This document shows, piece by piece, positions 16,224-25,273 of a DNA stretch of 64,000 nucleotides. Source of the stretch: Dehalococcoidia bacterium UBA2991 (GTDB taxonomy: Bacteria; Chloroflexota; Dehalococcoidia; Tepidiformales; Tepidiformaceae). The stretch covers positions 197,894 to 261,893 of the forward strand of contig DEAD01000011.1 of assembly GCA_002346645.1 (NCBI GenBank), in the 5' to 3' direction. The notes under the pieces were generated by a model. The model saw nothing but the letters and a program-made list of their open reading frames with translations, had not been told where the DNA came from and made no database searches. The translations under genes were made by a program, and so were the position numbers. The first letter of the stretch is position 1. Every line of letters begins with the position of its first letter.

Positions 16224-17260
16224 CCGACTGCTACCGCTGCCTGGGCGATCCTTCGAAGAGCCTCCTCTATGGAGGAAGTATCGACGTCCTTATGGGTCAC
16301 CATGCGGATCCGTCCTGTTCCGAAAGCAGATGCGTGCACTCCGGCCTTCTTGAAAGCTAAAAGCCAGTCGTCTCGGGCTCCCTCTAGCACCTGCAGTACT
16401 ACGATATTGGTTGTAGGTATTTCCATGGCGAAAGTTCCTATTCTCCTGATGCCCTCTGCCAACATGCGAGCGTTTTCGTGGTCCTCTGCCAGTCGCTCGA
16501 TATTGTGGGACAGTGCGTGAATCCCGGCTGCCGCTAGAACTCCAGATTGACGCATTCCTCCGCCAAGCATTTTCCTCTCCCTTCGTGCTCGCTCGATAAG
16601 TTCAGAAGAGCCACACAGCAACGATCCGACCGGACAAGCAAGGCCCTTTGAAAGACAAAACGAGACAGAATCGACTGTTGCTGTGAGGTCGGCTGTCGTA
16701 GTTCCGCTTGCGACCTCTGCGTTAAAGATGCGTGCTCCGTCAAGGTGCACTCTCACTCCTGCGTCGTGCGCGATCCTTGATAGTGTCTGAATCTTTGTGA
16801 GAGGCAGTACAGATCCTCCACAGCGGTTGTGTGTGTTTTCTAAGCAGAGAAGGGATGTACGTGGGGAGTGAATGTTTGGTTCCCGGATGGCAGTCCGCAC
16901 ATCCTCATCTGCAAGTCCCCCGCTAGCATCGTTGGGGAGGGGATGTAACTGAACTCCCCCAACCCGGGATGCCCCCGCCACTTCGTAGTTGAACAGGTGT
17001 GACTCGTTACCGAGGAGTACTTCGTCAGTGGGTTGAGTATGGCTTAGCACCGCTACCAGGTTTGCCATGGTGCCGCTTGGGAGAAATACTGCTGCTTCCT
17101 TCCCCATACGCTCAGCTGCTAGCGCTTCCAAATGGTTAACGCTGGGGTCATCCCCGAATACGTCGTCTCCAACTTCTGCCTGCAGCATGGCTTGACGCAT
17201 CTCTGCGTCGGGTCGCGTTACCGTGTCGCTACGCAGGTCGATAGGACTAATAGTGTTCAT
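16220..17260 (-). CDS. ltaE: low-specificity L-threonine aldolase
   Basis: The 346-residue PLP enzyme splits threonine or allo-threonine into glycine and acetaldehyde. Family features are IDLRSDTVTRPDAEMR at the N-terminus, EVGDDVFGDDPSVNHLE, FLPSGTMANLVA, the LENTHN motif, HLDGARIFN, and the PLP lysine Lys205 in SFCLSKGLACPVGS. It overlaps its upstream and downstream neighbours by 4 bases each, making a three-gene unit. It complements glyA and serA elsewhere in the window in glycine/serine/threonine metabolism. Confidence 0.94.
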   Translation of the reverse strand: MNTISPIDLRSDTVTRPDAEMRQAMLQAEVGDDVFGDDPSVNHLEALAAERMGKEAAVFLPSGTMANLVAVLSHTQPTDEVLLGNESHLFNYEVAGASRVGGVQLHPLPNDASGGLADEDVRTAIREPNIHSPRTSLLCLENTHNRCGGSVLPLTKIQTLSRIAHDAGVRVHLDGARIFNAEVASGTTTADLTATVDSVSFCLSKGLACPVGSLLCGSSELIERARRERKMLGGGMRQSGVLAAAGIHALSHNIERLAEDHENARMLAEGIRRIGTFAMEIPTTNIVVLQVLEGARDDWLLAFKKAGVHASAFGTGRIRMVTHKDVDTSSIEEALRRIAQAAVAVG

Positions 17261-17694
17261 TCCTGCTGCCAGATAGTGCGCATGCCTTCACCGCCGCGGA
17301 CCGCGGCCACTACTTCCCGCCGCTCCTCATCTAGCAACTCCCGGTGAATTCGTGCTGCATCGTCGCCCGACGCCTCTCCTCCAATGGACTCCATTCGCCC
17401 CCGTACCGCTTCCCACAAACCTGACTCTGCAATGATTGTGACTCGCCGTGGCCAGGCAAATGACATTAATTTTTCCGGGTACGGGAATGTGGGCCGCAAC
17501 TCTTTCACAGCTCGAATCCGTTCCTCTACCGAGTTAACTCGTGGCACTCGTGAGATGAATGGAGGTTCAGTTGGCGTGCTACGAAAGTCTACAAGCACCC
17601 GACTGCCCACCGTCTCGAGCCGGATTATTAGTACTTCCGATTCTTCAATGACCCGGCGCACCTCGTCCAGGTCTATCCCAAAGTCTTCGCTCAC
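17257..17694 (-). CDS. conserved-looking hypothetical protein (145 aa)
   Basis: I do not recognise this family. The protein begins SEDFGIDLDEVRRVIEESEV, has a beta-rich middle (VLIIRLETVGSRVLVDFRS, then PFISRVPRVNSVEERI) and a charged helical C-terminus (AARIHRELLDEERREVVAAV). It has no signal peptide or membrane segment. Its stop overlaps the ltaE start by 4 bases, so it heads the ltaE operon. It may be an accessory or regulatory factor, but nothing in the sequence says which. Confidence 0.7.
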   Translation of the reverse strand: MSEDFGIDLDEVRRVIEESEVLIIRLETVGSRVLVDFRSTPTEPPFISRVPRVNSVEERIRAVKELRPTFPYPEKLMSFAWPRRVTIIAESGLWEAVRGRMESIGGEASGDDAARIHRELLDEERREVVAAVRGGEGMRTIWQQE

Positions 17695-17955
17695 AGGCCG
17701 TGCTCCGTGGGGGCTTCGGCCATGTTAGCAGTCCTTTGCTGGGCCGCCAGTTTGTACTTCCGATCGAAAAGGAAAACGAGTAATTAATCTGCGTGAGCGC
17801 TTGGAGAAGTGAGGCGAGTGGGTTCGATTGCTAGCGGCCGCTCAAATCAAGCTATTGTTCCATTTAGCCAGGGAGCCCGAGTGCCCTAGGGCTCACGAAT
17901 TAGGGGGCTTTTGTTGGGGGCTAATTAAGTTTGCCGCCCTCCCTTAGGTAGAGGT
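17695..17955. other. intergenic region flanking tRNA-Pro
   Basis: No ORF of interest lies here. It contains a GAGCCC/GGGCTC inverted repeat (about 17875-17896, enclosing a GCCCTAGGGC palindrome) downstream of the tRNA on the minus strand, which could help terminate its transcript, though no clear T tract follows. It also holds the promoter of the hypothetical gene ending at 17694. Confidence 0.3.
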
Positions 17956-18032
17956 TGGTCGGGGTGCCCGGATTCGAACCGGGGACCTCTTCGTCCCAAA
18001 CGAAGCACTCTACCTGGCTGAGCTACACCCCG
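17956..18032 (-). tRNA. tRNA-Pro (anticodon TGG)
   Basis: On the minus strand a full cloverleaf is visible. The acceptor arms CGGGGTG/CACCCCG pair, the D arm reads GCTCAGCCAGGTAGAGT, the anticodon stem CTTCG/CGAAG encloses TTTGGGA (anticodon TGG at 34-36), and the T arm holds GGTTCGAATCC. The discriminator base is A, and the CCA tail is encoded at 17958-17956. It decodes CCN proline codons, mainly CCA and CCG. Confidence 0.97.
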
Positions 18033-18065
18033 CCCGGCTAGATTACGGTAAGGCACTCGCTGGCC

Positions 18066-19001
18066 CTAGGCGAGTTGGGGCTGAGCGCATCCGATGATGT
18101 CATGTACGTCGGTCACATTGTGGGCTTCTAGCCATGCTTCCAGTCCCTCCAGAACATCGAGCGGTGCCCGTGGGTTCGAGAACGTGGCGGTACCAACCTG
18201 AATAGCCGTTGCCCCTGCCATCAAAAATTCGATCGCATCCTCACTACTACTAATGCCTCCGCAGCCGATGACTGGCACGCTTACTGCTTGTGCTATCTCG
18301 TAAACGACGCGCAGGGCGACGGGTTTGATTGCAGGACCGCTTAAGCCTCCCCTTGCCCGCGGCAGTACAGGTCGGCGACTTTTCGTATCTATGGCAAGGC
18401 CCGGTAGGGTGTTGATCGCGCAGATAGCTGATGCGCCTTCCTCAGCACAAGCTTGGGCTATCTCTGCAGGGTCCTGTGCCGCTGGTGTCAGCTTCACGAT
18501 TACTGGGAGCTCGCAGGAGCGCACAGCCGCTCGAGTTGCTTGTGCTGCGGCTTTTGCGTTGAGTCCAAAATCTAAACCGTTATCCACGTTCGGGCAGCTG
18601 AAATTGAGCTCAAGGCCAGCCACACCTGGGATACCATCAAAAGCTCGTGCGAGATCGCCGTAATCGCCAACCGTCTCTCCTGAGAGGTTCACAATTACGG
18701 GCACGTCCCAGTCTGCCCAAACTGGTGCCATCTCCGCGATGATGCGGTCCGGACCTAGATTCTGGAGCCCGATCGAGTTGAGCATGCCCGAAGGTGTCTC
18801 TACTACTCTTGGTTGAGGGTTTCCCGACCTTGGTAGTGGAGTAACACCTTTGGATACAACTGCTCCAAGGCGATTCACATTGAATTGCCGGGAAAACTCC
18901 ATCCCCCAGCTAAACGTGCCAGATGCGGGCATAACTGGGTTTCGTAGTGCCAAGCTGGTCTTCTGTTTAGGCGCCAGTTCCACGGCGAGGCCAGGTGTCA
19001 C
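18066..19001 (-). CDS. pyrD: dihydroorotate dehydrogenase, class 1B-type catalytic subunit
   Basis: The 311-residue FMN enzyme oxidises dihydroorotate to orotate in pyrimidine synthesis. Family features are NPVMPASGTFSWGMEF, KGVTPLPRSGNPQPRVVETP, MLNSIGLQNLG, the catalytic cysteine Cys136 in LELNFSCPNV, VKLTPAAQDP and the FMN phosphate motif GCGGISSSEDA. Cysteine rather than serine as base marks class 1. Class 1B normally works with an iron-sulfur subunit PyrK, which is not in this window. The start overlaps the stop of the small zinc-ribbon gene by 4 bases. Confidence 0.95.
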   Translation of the reverse strand: MTPGLAVELAPKQKTSLALRNPVMPASGTFSWGMEFSRQFNVNRLGAVVSKGVTPLPRSGNPQPRVVETPSGMLNSIGLQNLGPDRIIAEMAPVWADWDVPVIVNLSGETVGDYGDLARAFDGIPGVAGLELNFSCPNVDNGLDFGLNAKAAAQATRAAVRSCELPVIVKLTPAAQDPAEIAQACAEEGASAICAINTLPGLAIDTKSRRPVLPRARGGLSGPAIKPVALRVVYEIAQAVSVPVIGCGGISSSEDAIEFLMAGATAIQVGTATFSNPRAPLDVLEGLEAWLEAHNVTDVHDIIGCAQPQLA

Positions 19002-19225
19002 GAGGTCAGTGTACGCCTAGGCGAGGTTCGGTCTTGTTTGTTTGCCGTTGTCTCTTTGCGTCCCGAACGACGACTGTGCCATAAACCTTCGCTCTCCGAA
19101 TTTTCGAAGTCGCGTTTAGTGCCACAGTGTTTGCAAACACCCTGACTTAAGTGCCCATTAGGTGTCGCAATTATCCAATGATGCGCGCACGTTCTCGTGG
19201 CCACATCCTGCTTATTGGCATGCAT
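18998..19225 (-). CDS. small zinc-ribbon-like protein (75 aa)
   Basis: A short ORF whose stop overlaps the pyrD start (ATGA). The product has a compact metal-site pattern, CAHHW ... GVCKHCGTKRDFEN, with Cys/His pairs about 18 residues apart, followed by a basic tail (SRRSGRKETTANKQDRTSPR). This fits a family of short actinobacterial/Chloroflexota proteins of unknown role. DNA, RNA or protein binding through the ribbon is plausible but unproven. Translational coupling to pyrD supports it being expressed. Confidence 0.7.
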   Translation of the reverse strand: MHANKQDVATRTCAHHWIIATPNGHLSQGVCKHCGTKRDFENSESEGLWHSRRSGRKETTANKQDRTSPRRTLTS

Positions 19226-19278
19226 ATCAAACCCCGTTGGGTTCGCCGCCCGCCCCGCGCGAAACCACTCCCTCTACT

Positions 19279-19695
19279 TTACCCTCTTTGTCTAGCCCCC
19301 TGCCCTCTATTTTGGTTGTGGAGCGCTTGTTTGAACCACAAGCCTCCCTTCGGACCGTCCCCTGGAATAGGGTGAAAGCCCATACGCATCCAGAAGTAGA
19401 CTGCTAACCCTTGGTCTGGTGGCGCCCATGCTCGTACCGTCGAGTAATGTCGGGCTAGAGACCGAAATAGGGCGGCTGCTGTTGCCGATCCTGCTCCATA
19501 GCCTCGGTTTGCTTCATTGATGGAAAGCTGCTGGATGATCCCTTCTTTAGCTGTGAGTTCGAGTACCACTTCCCCGATCGCCTCTCTCTTGCCCCGCTGC
19601 CGTACCTGGTAAACGGTCACCTCACCAGCAGCAACGCGCCGAAGCGAAACCATCTCGTCCTGAATGCGTTTAGGAAGAGTTGGCAGATCCTTCAT
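19279..19695 (-). CDS. GNAT-family N-acetyltransferase
   Basis: Read from the ATG at 19695, which overlaps the DnaQ-DinG stop (ATGA), the product has 138 residues. The central segment (IIQQLSINEANRGYGAGSATAAALF) carries an acetyl-CoA binding loop close to the Q/RxxGxG/A pattern of GNAT enzymes, and the C-terminus (AVYFWMRMGFHPIP) is the typical last strand and helix. The substrate is unknown. A longer reading frame reaches 19758 but lies inside the helicase gene and is unlikely to be used. Confidence 0.75.
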   Translation of the reverse strand: MKDLPTLPKRIQDEMVSLRRVAAGEVTVYQVRQRGKREAIGEVVLELTAKEGIIQQLSINEANRGYGAGSATAAALFRSLARHYSTVRAWAPPDQGLAVYFWMRMGFHPIPGDGPKGGLWFKQALHNQNRGQGARQRG

Positions 19696-22421
19696 TTGGC
19701 GAGCCATTCGCGTGTGCGGGTGGCGATGTTCTCGACCTCTGCGTTCAGAATGCTGCATTGGGGGAGTGCTTCCAGGAACTTAATGCCGTAGCGGCGTGTT
19801 TTGATTCTGCTATCTAGTACTGCTACCACTCCCCGGTCCTTGCGGTCGCGAATCAATCGACCAAAGCCCTGTCGAAACCGGAGGATTGCTCCGGGAAGCG
19901 AGTATCCCAGAAAAGGATCGTCATACAACTCAGCTCGTGCTTTGTGGATTGGATCGGTTGGAACTGCAAATGGGAGCCGCGCAATGATCACAAGTGAGAG
20001 GGTCTCTCCGCGGAGGTCGATGCCCTCCCAGAAGCTTGAGGTACCAAATATGACTGCGCGAGGGTCTTCTACGAGATTGCGCATCAACTGTTGAGGTGCT
20101 CCATCCCGGTCTTGTATGAGCACGCTGATGTCCTCGCGTTCAAGTTCATCGCGACATAGCTGGGCGATTCGTCTTAAGGAGGCGTGCGACGTGAATAACA
20201 CCAGCGCCCTCCCCTCTGAAGCCAGGACTAGCTTTGTGACTGCTTCCGCTGTTGCTTCGTCATAGCCCTGGTCACTGGGATCCGGGAAGTTTGTTGGTGT
20301 GGCTAGAAGGGTGGACTGTTCGTAGTCGAATGGTGAACCGAGGGCTAGCGTTCCTGCATGTGGTAGACCTATCTGATTGGCCGTAAATGCCATCGACTCG
20401 CCAGCTGCTAGCGTTGCGCTGGTTGCGATAATCGTTGCGCGGTTCGCAAACAACTCTCTCTCAAGTATTGGTCCTACTTCTAGCGGTGCGGAGTTTAGGG
20501 TGCCTCCCCCCTCCCGAGTTGATGAAACCCACACAATGGTATTGGTATCGTTATCTTCAACCAGTCCGGTAAGGTCTATTTGGATTTTCTCGAGCCGCCC
20601 TGCTGCTGCTTCTATTTCTTCGCTGGCACTGCCCGCATCCTCCCCGACCACGAGGGTCGCCGCTGTTCTGCAGCTCTCGATTGCATGTGTAAGCGCTTTA
20701 TCGAGAGCTGCCCAACCTGTTTCAACTTCTTCCCAGATTGTGTTTGAGCGCAAGCTGGGCGTTACTCTGATGCGGTCGTCCCGGGGCTCTCTAGTAAGGC
20801 CCCCCAGTGCGTCGAAGGGGCGGGCCACCTTTTCCGCTGCCTCCGCAATTGCTCCCTTAAGGGCTCTTGTTGGGAGGTCTCCCAGTGTCTCTGGAAGTCC
20901 TGTCATCGTTAAAACCCCTCCTTCCCTACGCTCCGAAGAAGGTGGTCGATGAATTGCTTCTAGTGCTTCTGTTATCTGCCGAGCCCCAAGGTGTAGCCCA
21001 AACTGTTGTGTTGCCTGGGCTTCCAGGTTGTGCGATTCATCAATGATCAAGTGGTCAAATGCTGGAATTGCGCTTCCTCCGCTTGCGAGGTCAGCCAGCA
21101 ACAAAGCGTGGTTCACGATAACCAGGTGTGCCCCTTCGGCTGTCTTCCGAGCTCGCTGTAGGAAACAGCGTCCCTCACGCACGAATGTGTGCTGGTTCGC
21201 GAGACAATCGGTATCAGCTGCGGAGAAACGTGTCCACGCGGACCGCGCAATTGCATCCAGTCGCAACTCTGCTCGGTCTCCGCTTTGCGTCTTTGGTAGC
21301 CAGCGGGCTAAGGATGCTGCAAGCCGTGCAACGTCTGGGTCGGCCAGGTTTGTGGTATGCCCCATCCAGCGCTGCATGCATAGGTAATTCGCTCGCCCTT
21401 TAAGTAGTGCTACCCGTAGCTCCTCCGGCTGGCTTAGGGCGCCCGCCTCTTGCAGGAGCTTTCGCAGTGCTGGCACGTCTTTTCCCAGTAATTGTTCCTG
21501 TAAAGCGATTGTGTTGGTTGAGATCACCACTCTTGTGCCATTACGCAGAGCGTAGAGGGCTGCCGGGATTAAATAAGCAAGTGACTTACCGACACCCGTT
21601 CCGGCCTCAATAAGCCATTGACCTTCTTCCGAGAAGGCCTCCGCCACTGCCACTGCCATCTTTGCTTGTTGTGGCCGTTCCTCGAATTGTTCTACTACCT
21701 TTGATGCCCCAGCCAGGGCCTCAGTGACTTCCTCTGTCCCTATTGGCATCAGCGTCTCTGCACGAACAAGTGCTTCTGGCGGCTGCCATGGCTCAGGGAG
21801 AGTGGGGGTCTCGAGGTCTGCATTTGCAGCAAATGAATCTAGCCCCAGCTCGCGAGCCAGTGCCGGTTCGTCCGCAGCTACTGCGCGAGCTAACAAGGCA
21901 CGTTCTACCGCAGGAAGGGCCTCTGCTCTCTGGCGAAGAGCCAGGAAAACTGACGCTGTAGTTCTTGCATCAGCTAGGGCACGATGCGCCACCGGCATCT
22001 CGATTCCGAGGTGCGCGGCTAGGTCGGAAAGGGCGCCTGGCCCCTCGGGAAACAGGATGCGTGCGAGTCTAAGTGTATCGAGAACAGGCCCCTCAAACTG
22101 GAGGTTGGCTTTGGCCAGGAAGGCTAGGTCGAAGCCAACGTTCTGTCCGACTATCGTGCTCTTTCCCACGAAGGCGGCTAGGTCCTTTGCAATTTCCTTG
22201 AAGACTGGTGCCCCCTGCACGGCCTCGTTGGTTATTCCCGTTAGCTTTTCCGTGAATGCGGGAATGACTTGGCCGGGGTCAACTAGCTGGTCGAATACAT
22301 TTAGCTCACGACCCTGCTCGTCGAAACGTACAGCCCCGATTTCGGTGATGCGATCGTTCGTTGGGTTGAGGCCTGTCGTCTCCAGATCTATCGCGACATA
22401 CGTGCGTGATTCATCGAACAT
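19692..22421 (-). CDS. dinG: DnaQ-like exonuclease / DinG-family helicase fusion
   Basis: The 909-residue protein fuses two activities. Residues 7-165 form a DEDDh 3'-5' exonuclease (Asp12, Glu14 in IDLETTGL; Asp98; His146; Asp151). From about 225 there is an XPD/DinG superfamily 2 helicase with Walker A GTGVGKSLAYLIPAAL, motif STNTIALQEQLL, DESHN box and GTSSFWEGIDLRGETL. This architecture is known in Firmicutes and Chloroflexota DinG. The region that holds the Fe-S cysteines in XPD-type helicases shows only three cysteines (NYLC, DTDC, EGRC), with a His-containing stretch where the fourth is expected, so the cluster may be lost or altered. Confidence 0.93.
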   Translation of the reverse strand: MFDESRTYVAIDLETTGLNPTNDRITEIGAVRFDEQGRELNVFDQLVDPGQVIPAFTEKLTGITNEAVQGAPVFKEIAKDLAAFVGKSTIVGQNVGFDLAFLAKANLQFEGPVLDTLRLARILFPEGPGALSDLAAHLGIEMPVAHRALADARTTASVFLALRQRAEALPAVERALLARAVAADEPALARELGLDSFAANADLETPTLPEPWQPPEALVRAETLMPIGTEEVTEALAGASKVVEQFEERPQQAKMAVAVAEAFSEEGQWLIEAGTGVGKSLAYLIPAALYALRNGTRVVISTNTIALQEQLLGKDVPALRKLLQEAGALSQPEELRVALLKGRANYLCMQRWMGHTTNLADPDVARLAASLARWLPKTQSGDRAELRLDAIARSAWTRFSAADTDCLANQHTFVREGRCFLQRARKTAEGAHLVIVNHALLLADLASGGSAIPAFDHLIIDESHNLEAQATQQFGLHLGARQITEALEAIHRPPSSERREGGVLTMTGLPETLGDLPTRALKGAIAEAAEKVARPFDALGGLTREPRDDRIRVTPSLRSNTIWEEVETGWAALDKALTHAIESCRTAATLVVGEDAGSASEEIEAAAGRLEKIQIDLTGLVEDNDTNTIVWVSSTREGGGTLNSAPLEVGPILERELFANRATIIATSATLAAGESMAFTANQIGLPHAGTLALGSPFDYEQSTLLATPTNFPDPSDQGYDEATAEAVTKLVLASEGRALVLFTSHASLRRIAQLCRDELEREDISVLIQDRDGAPQQLMRNLVEDPRAVIFGTSSFWEGIDLRGETLSLVIIARLPFAVPTDPIHKARAELYDDPFLGYSLPGAILRFRQGFGRLIRDRKDRGVVAVLDSRIKTRRYGIKFLEALPQCSILNAEVENIATRTREWLAK

Positions 22422-22534
22422 GCGTGCGAAGAAAGTCTACAGGAGGCGTTCCCGGGATGCCGCCACCAAAGGCGTCCCAAACGAGTACAATCCGCCCCCC
22501 AATCTCTAGCCGGCCAGGCAGCGAGGGGTCCTAG

Positions 22535-24592
22535 ATGAAGCACTACTCTTCTGAAGAAATTCGTAACGTCGTTCTCGTGGGTCACGGGAATGTGGGTAAG
22601 ACCTCGCTAGGCGAATCGGCCCTGTTCGTTAGCGGAGCAGTCACGCGTATGGGCTCTATTGAGGAGCAGAATACCGTTGGCGATTACGACGAAGATGAGC
22701 ACCGTCGTAAGTTCAGCCTTAACCTCGCTGTTCTCCCGGTCGAGTGGAATGGCGTAAAGATCAATTTCATAGACACTCCTGGGTACGCAGACTTCGTCTC
22801 GGAGGTCATCTGTGGCGTGCGTGCCGCTGACCTAGCCCTCATCGTTGTCGATGCATTAGCTGGTCCTGAGGTTGGTACTGATCGGGTCTGGCAGATTGCA
22901 GAAGAGCGTGGTCTTCCGCGCATGATTCTTGTCAATCGGCTCGATCGTGAAAACGCTGATTACAATAGCGTCCTTAGCTCCCTTCGTGAGAAGTGGGGCA
23001 CTTCTGTTGCCCCCCTCCTACTCCCTATTGGTGAAAGTAACGACCTTGGCGGCGTTATCGACTTGCTCGCGATGAAGGCCTATTTGGGTTCCAGCGGTGA
23101 GCCCAGCGAGGTTCCTGCTGATTATCAAGATAACGCTGAGGAGCTGCGGGCAGCCCTCATTGAGAGCATTGTTGAGAACGACGAAGAGCTTATGGCTAAG
23201 TACTTCGAGGATGAGGAGATCACTGCTGAGGAACTCAATACAGCCCTCCGTGCTGCACTTGCTGCCGGCGAAATAGTTCCCTTGCTTTGCGCATCTGCCA
23301 CCCAGCAAGTTGGCGTTCGCCAGATGCTGGATACTCTCGTAGCTGTCGCTCCTGCCCCCTCTCAACGGGAAGTTGTCGACTCTGCGGGCGAAAGTCTGGA
23401 AGTGAGCGAAGGCGCCCCTCCGGTTGTGCTGGTCTTTAAAACTTCCGCTGATCCCTACGTTGGGCGCCTAAGCTATTTACGTGTCATGGCAGGTGCCGTA
23501 AAGGCTGATAGTCACCTTTGGAATATTAGCGAGGGTGCTGATGAGCGCCTAGGTACGATTTACAGCCAGCGCGGAAAGGAACAAGAGCCAGTCGATGCAC
23601 TTTCCCCTGGCGATATCGGGGTAGTTGCGAAGCTCAGCCACACTGGTACAGGTGACACGCTTGGCTCCAAGGATAAGCCTGTGCTGCTCCCCGCTATGAC
23701 TTTTCCTGAACCCGTCTACAGCATGGCCGTGCGACCGGGTGCAAAGGCTGCTGTAGACAAGCTCGGCCCCAGCCTGCAGAGGCTGCTTGAGGAGGATCCT
23801 GGCCTTCGTCTCCGTCGCGATGCGAGTACTAGTGAAACTATTCTCGAAGGGTTGGGGGATGCACATCTTGATGTTGCCGTTGGCCGTCTCCTTCAGAAGT
23901 TCAATGTTGAGGTAGAGCTTTCCCTGCCGCGTGTCCCCTACCGAGAGACGGTTGGCAGGACCTCGTCCGCGGATTACACCCATAAGAAGCAGTCAGGTGG
24001 TCATGGCCAGTACGCTCGTGTCTCTATCGAGATAAAGCCGCTTTCTCGCGGTTCAGGCCTGCAGTTCAATAGCCGTGTAGTTGGTGGATCCGTTCCTCGC
24101 GAATTTATCCCTGCTGTTGAAAAGGGAGTAATGGAGACTGCTCAGGAGGGGGTGGTTGCTGGCTACGAGCTGACCGACTGCGAAGTGACGCTTTTTGACG
24201 GTAAGCATCATCCCGTGGATTCAAGTGAGATGGCCTTCAAACTTGCTGCAAACCAGGCGTTGAAGGAGGCTGTAGCGGCTGCCCACGGTGTTCTGCTTGA
24301 ACCAGTCATGACCATCCGGGTGCGTACCCCTGAGGCCAAGGCCGGTGACATTGTTGGCGACCTCAATACCAAACGTGCTCGCATCCATGGCATCGTCCCG
24401 GATGGTTCTCTTAGTGTTGTCGAGGCAGATGTGCCTCTTTCTGAGGTGCAGCGTTATGCCTCGGATCTTCGCTCGTTGACGCAAGGGCGTGGGCTCTTTG
24501 AGCTGGAGTTTGATCGGTACGAGGAAGTACCTAGCAATGTTGCTCAACGTGTGATCGAGTCTGGTAAGGAAGAGCCTGCTGCTGCCCACTAG
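22535..24592 (+). CDS. elongation factor G-like translational GTPase (EF-G2 type)
   Basis: The 685-residue protein has the five-domain EF-G layout: a GTPase domain with G1 GHGNVGKTSL (residues 16-25), G3 DTPGYADF and G4 NRLDRE, then domains II-V, including the KKQSGGHGQYARV segment of domain IV. The G1 loop (canonical EF-G AHIDAGKT) and the Arg in NRLD (canonical NKMD) place it in the EF-G2/EF-G-like branch rather than the housekeeping fusA, which normally sits with rpsL/rpsG/tuf. The role may be translocation under stress, ribosome recycling or another ribosome task. It is divergent from dinG. Confidence 0.9.
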   Translation: MKHYSSEEIRNVVLVGHGNVGKTSLGESALFVSGAVTRMGSIEEQNTVGDYDEDEHRRKFSLNLAVLPVEWNGVKINFIDTPGYADFVSEVICGVRAADLALIVVDALAGPEVGTDRVWQIAEERGLPRMILVNRLDRENADYNSVLSSLREKWGTSVAPLLLPIGESNDLGGVIDLLAMKAYLGSSGEPSEVPADYQDNAEELRAALIESIVENDEELMAKYFEDEEITAEELNTALRAALAAGEIVPLLCASATQQVGVRQMLDTLVAVAPAPSQREVVDSAGESLEVSEGAPPVVLVFKTSADPYVGRLSYLRVMAGAVKADSHLWNISEGADERLGTIYSQRGKEQEPVDALSPGDIGVVAKLSHTGTGDTLGSKDKPVLLPAMTFPEPVYSMAVRPGAKAAVDKLGPSLQRLLEEDPGLRLRRDASTSETILEGLGDAHLDVAVGRLLQKFNVEVELSLPRVPYRETVGRTSSADYTHKKQSGGHGQYARVSIEIKPLSRGSGLQFNSRVVGGSVPREFIPAVEKGVMETAQEGVVAGYELTDCEVTLFDGKHHPVDSSEMAFKLAANQALKEAVAAAHGVLLEPVMTIRVRTPEAKAGDIVGDLNTKRARIHGIVPDGSLSVVEADVPLSEVQRYASDLRSLTQGRGLFELEFDRYEEVPSNVAQRVIESGKEEPAAAH

Positions 24593-24655
24593 AAAGCTTT
24601 ACTGAGCTCAACTGTAGGCGCAGGTTAGCAGCGGGGTAGGAAACTTAACGAAATC

Positions 24656-25258
24656 TTAGGTGTGCGCTAACTCAGCATTCTCTCTTAGCCAGCGGGTGGC
24701 TGCGCGAACGGCTTGTCCCCGGTGGCTAACTGCATCCTTTTCCTTGGAGCTCAGTTCTGCGGCACTGCGGCCATCTACCGTGCGGAAGATGGGATCGTAG
24801 CCGAACCCGTTGGTGCCTTGCATCTTCCGCCCGATTGTTCCCTCCCAGGTTGCCTCGAAAAGCTCGATCCTTTCATCTGGCCACGCGACTGCAACGACCG
24901 CACGATAGCGGGCGCCCCGCTCTCCATCGGGCACTCTTGCCAGCTCTCTCAGCATCAATTGAGTGCGGCCCTCGTCATCCAGGCTGGGATCCCCGTAGCG
25001 AGCGGACCGTGGTCCTGGGCCGCCAAGGGCATCGACCTCGATTCCGGAGTCGTCTGCTAACGCGAGGCAGTTCCCTGTTTTTGCAAAGGCCAGTGCCTTC
25101 AGCGTTGCGTTTTCCGAATAGCCCGCTCCATCTTCCACAACATCTAAAGAGAAGCCGAGCTCCAGGGGTGTCACTACCTCGAATGGCTCGTCTATAAGCA
25201 GGCGGCGCATTTCGCGAACTTTTCCGGGGTTATTCGTAGCAAGTAGTAGTTGAGTCAC
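24656..25258 (-). CDS. rdgB: XTP/dITP diphosphatase (RdgB/HAM1)
   Basis: The 200-residue enzyme removes non-canonical purine triphosphates (XTP, dITP). Signature segments are LLLATNNPGKVREM at the N-terminus, EDGAGYSENATLKALAFA, LALADDSGIEVDAL, GARYRAVVAVA, GTIGRKMQGTNGFGYDPIF and the C-terminal KDAVSHRGQAVRA. The length is typical. It is last in a minus-strand run starting at glyA or rpsF, 15 bases after a small membrane protein gene. Confidence 0.95.
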   Translation of the reverse strand: MTQLLLATNNPGKVREMRRLLIDEPFEVVTPLELGFSLDVVEDGAGYSENATLKALAFAKTGNCLALADDSGIEVDALGGPGPRSARYGDPSLDDEGRTQLMLRELARVPDGERGARYRAVVAVAWPDERIELFEATWEGTIGRKMQGTNGFGYDPIFRTVDGRSAAELSSKEKDAVSHRGQAVRAATRWLRENAELAHT

Positions 25259-25273
25259 GGAGGGAAGTGCGCC

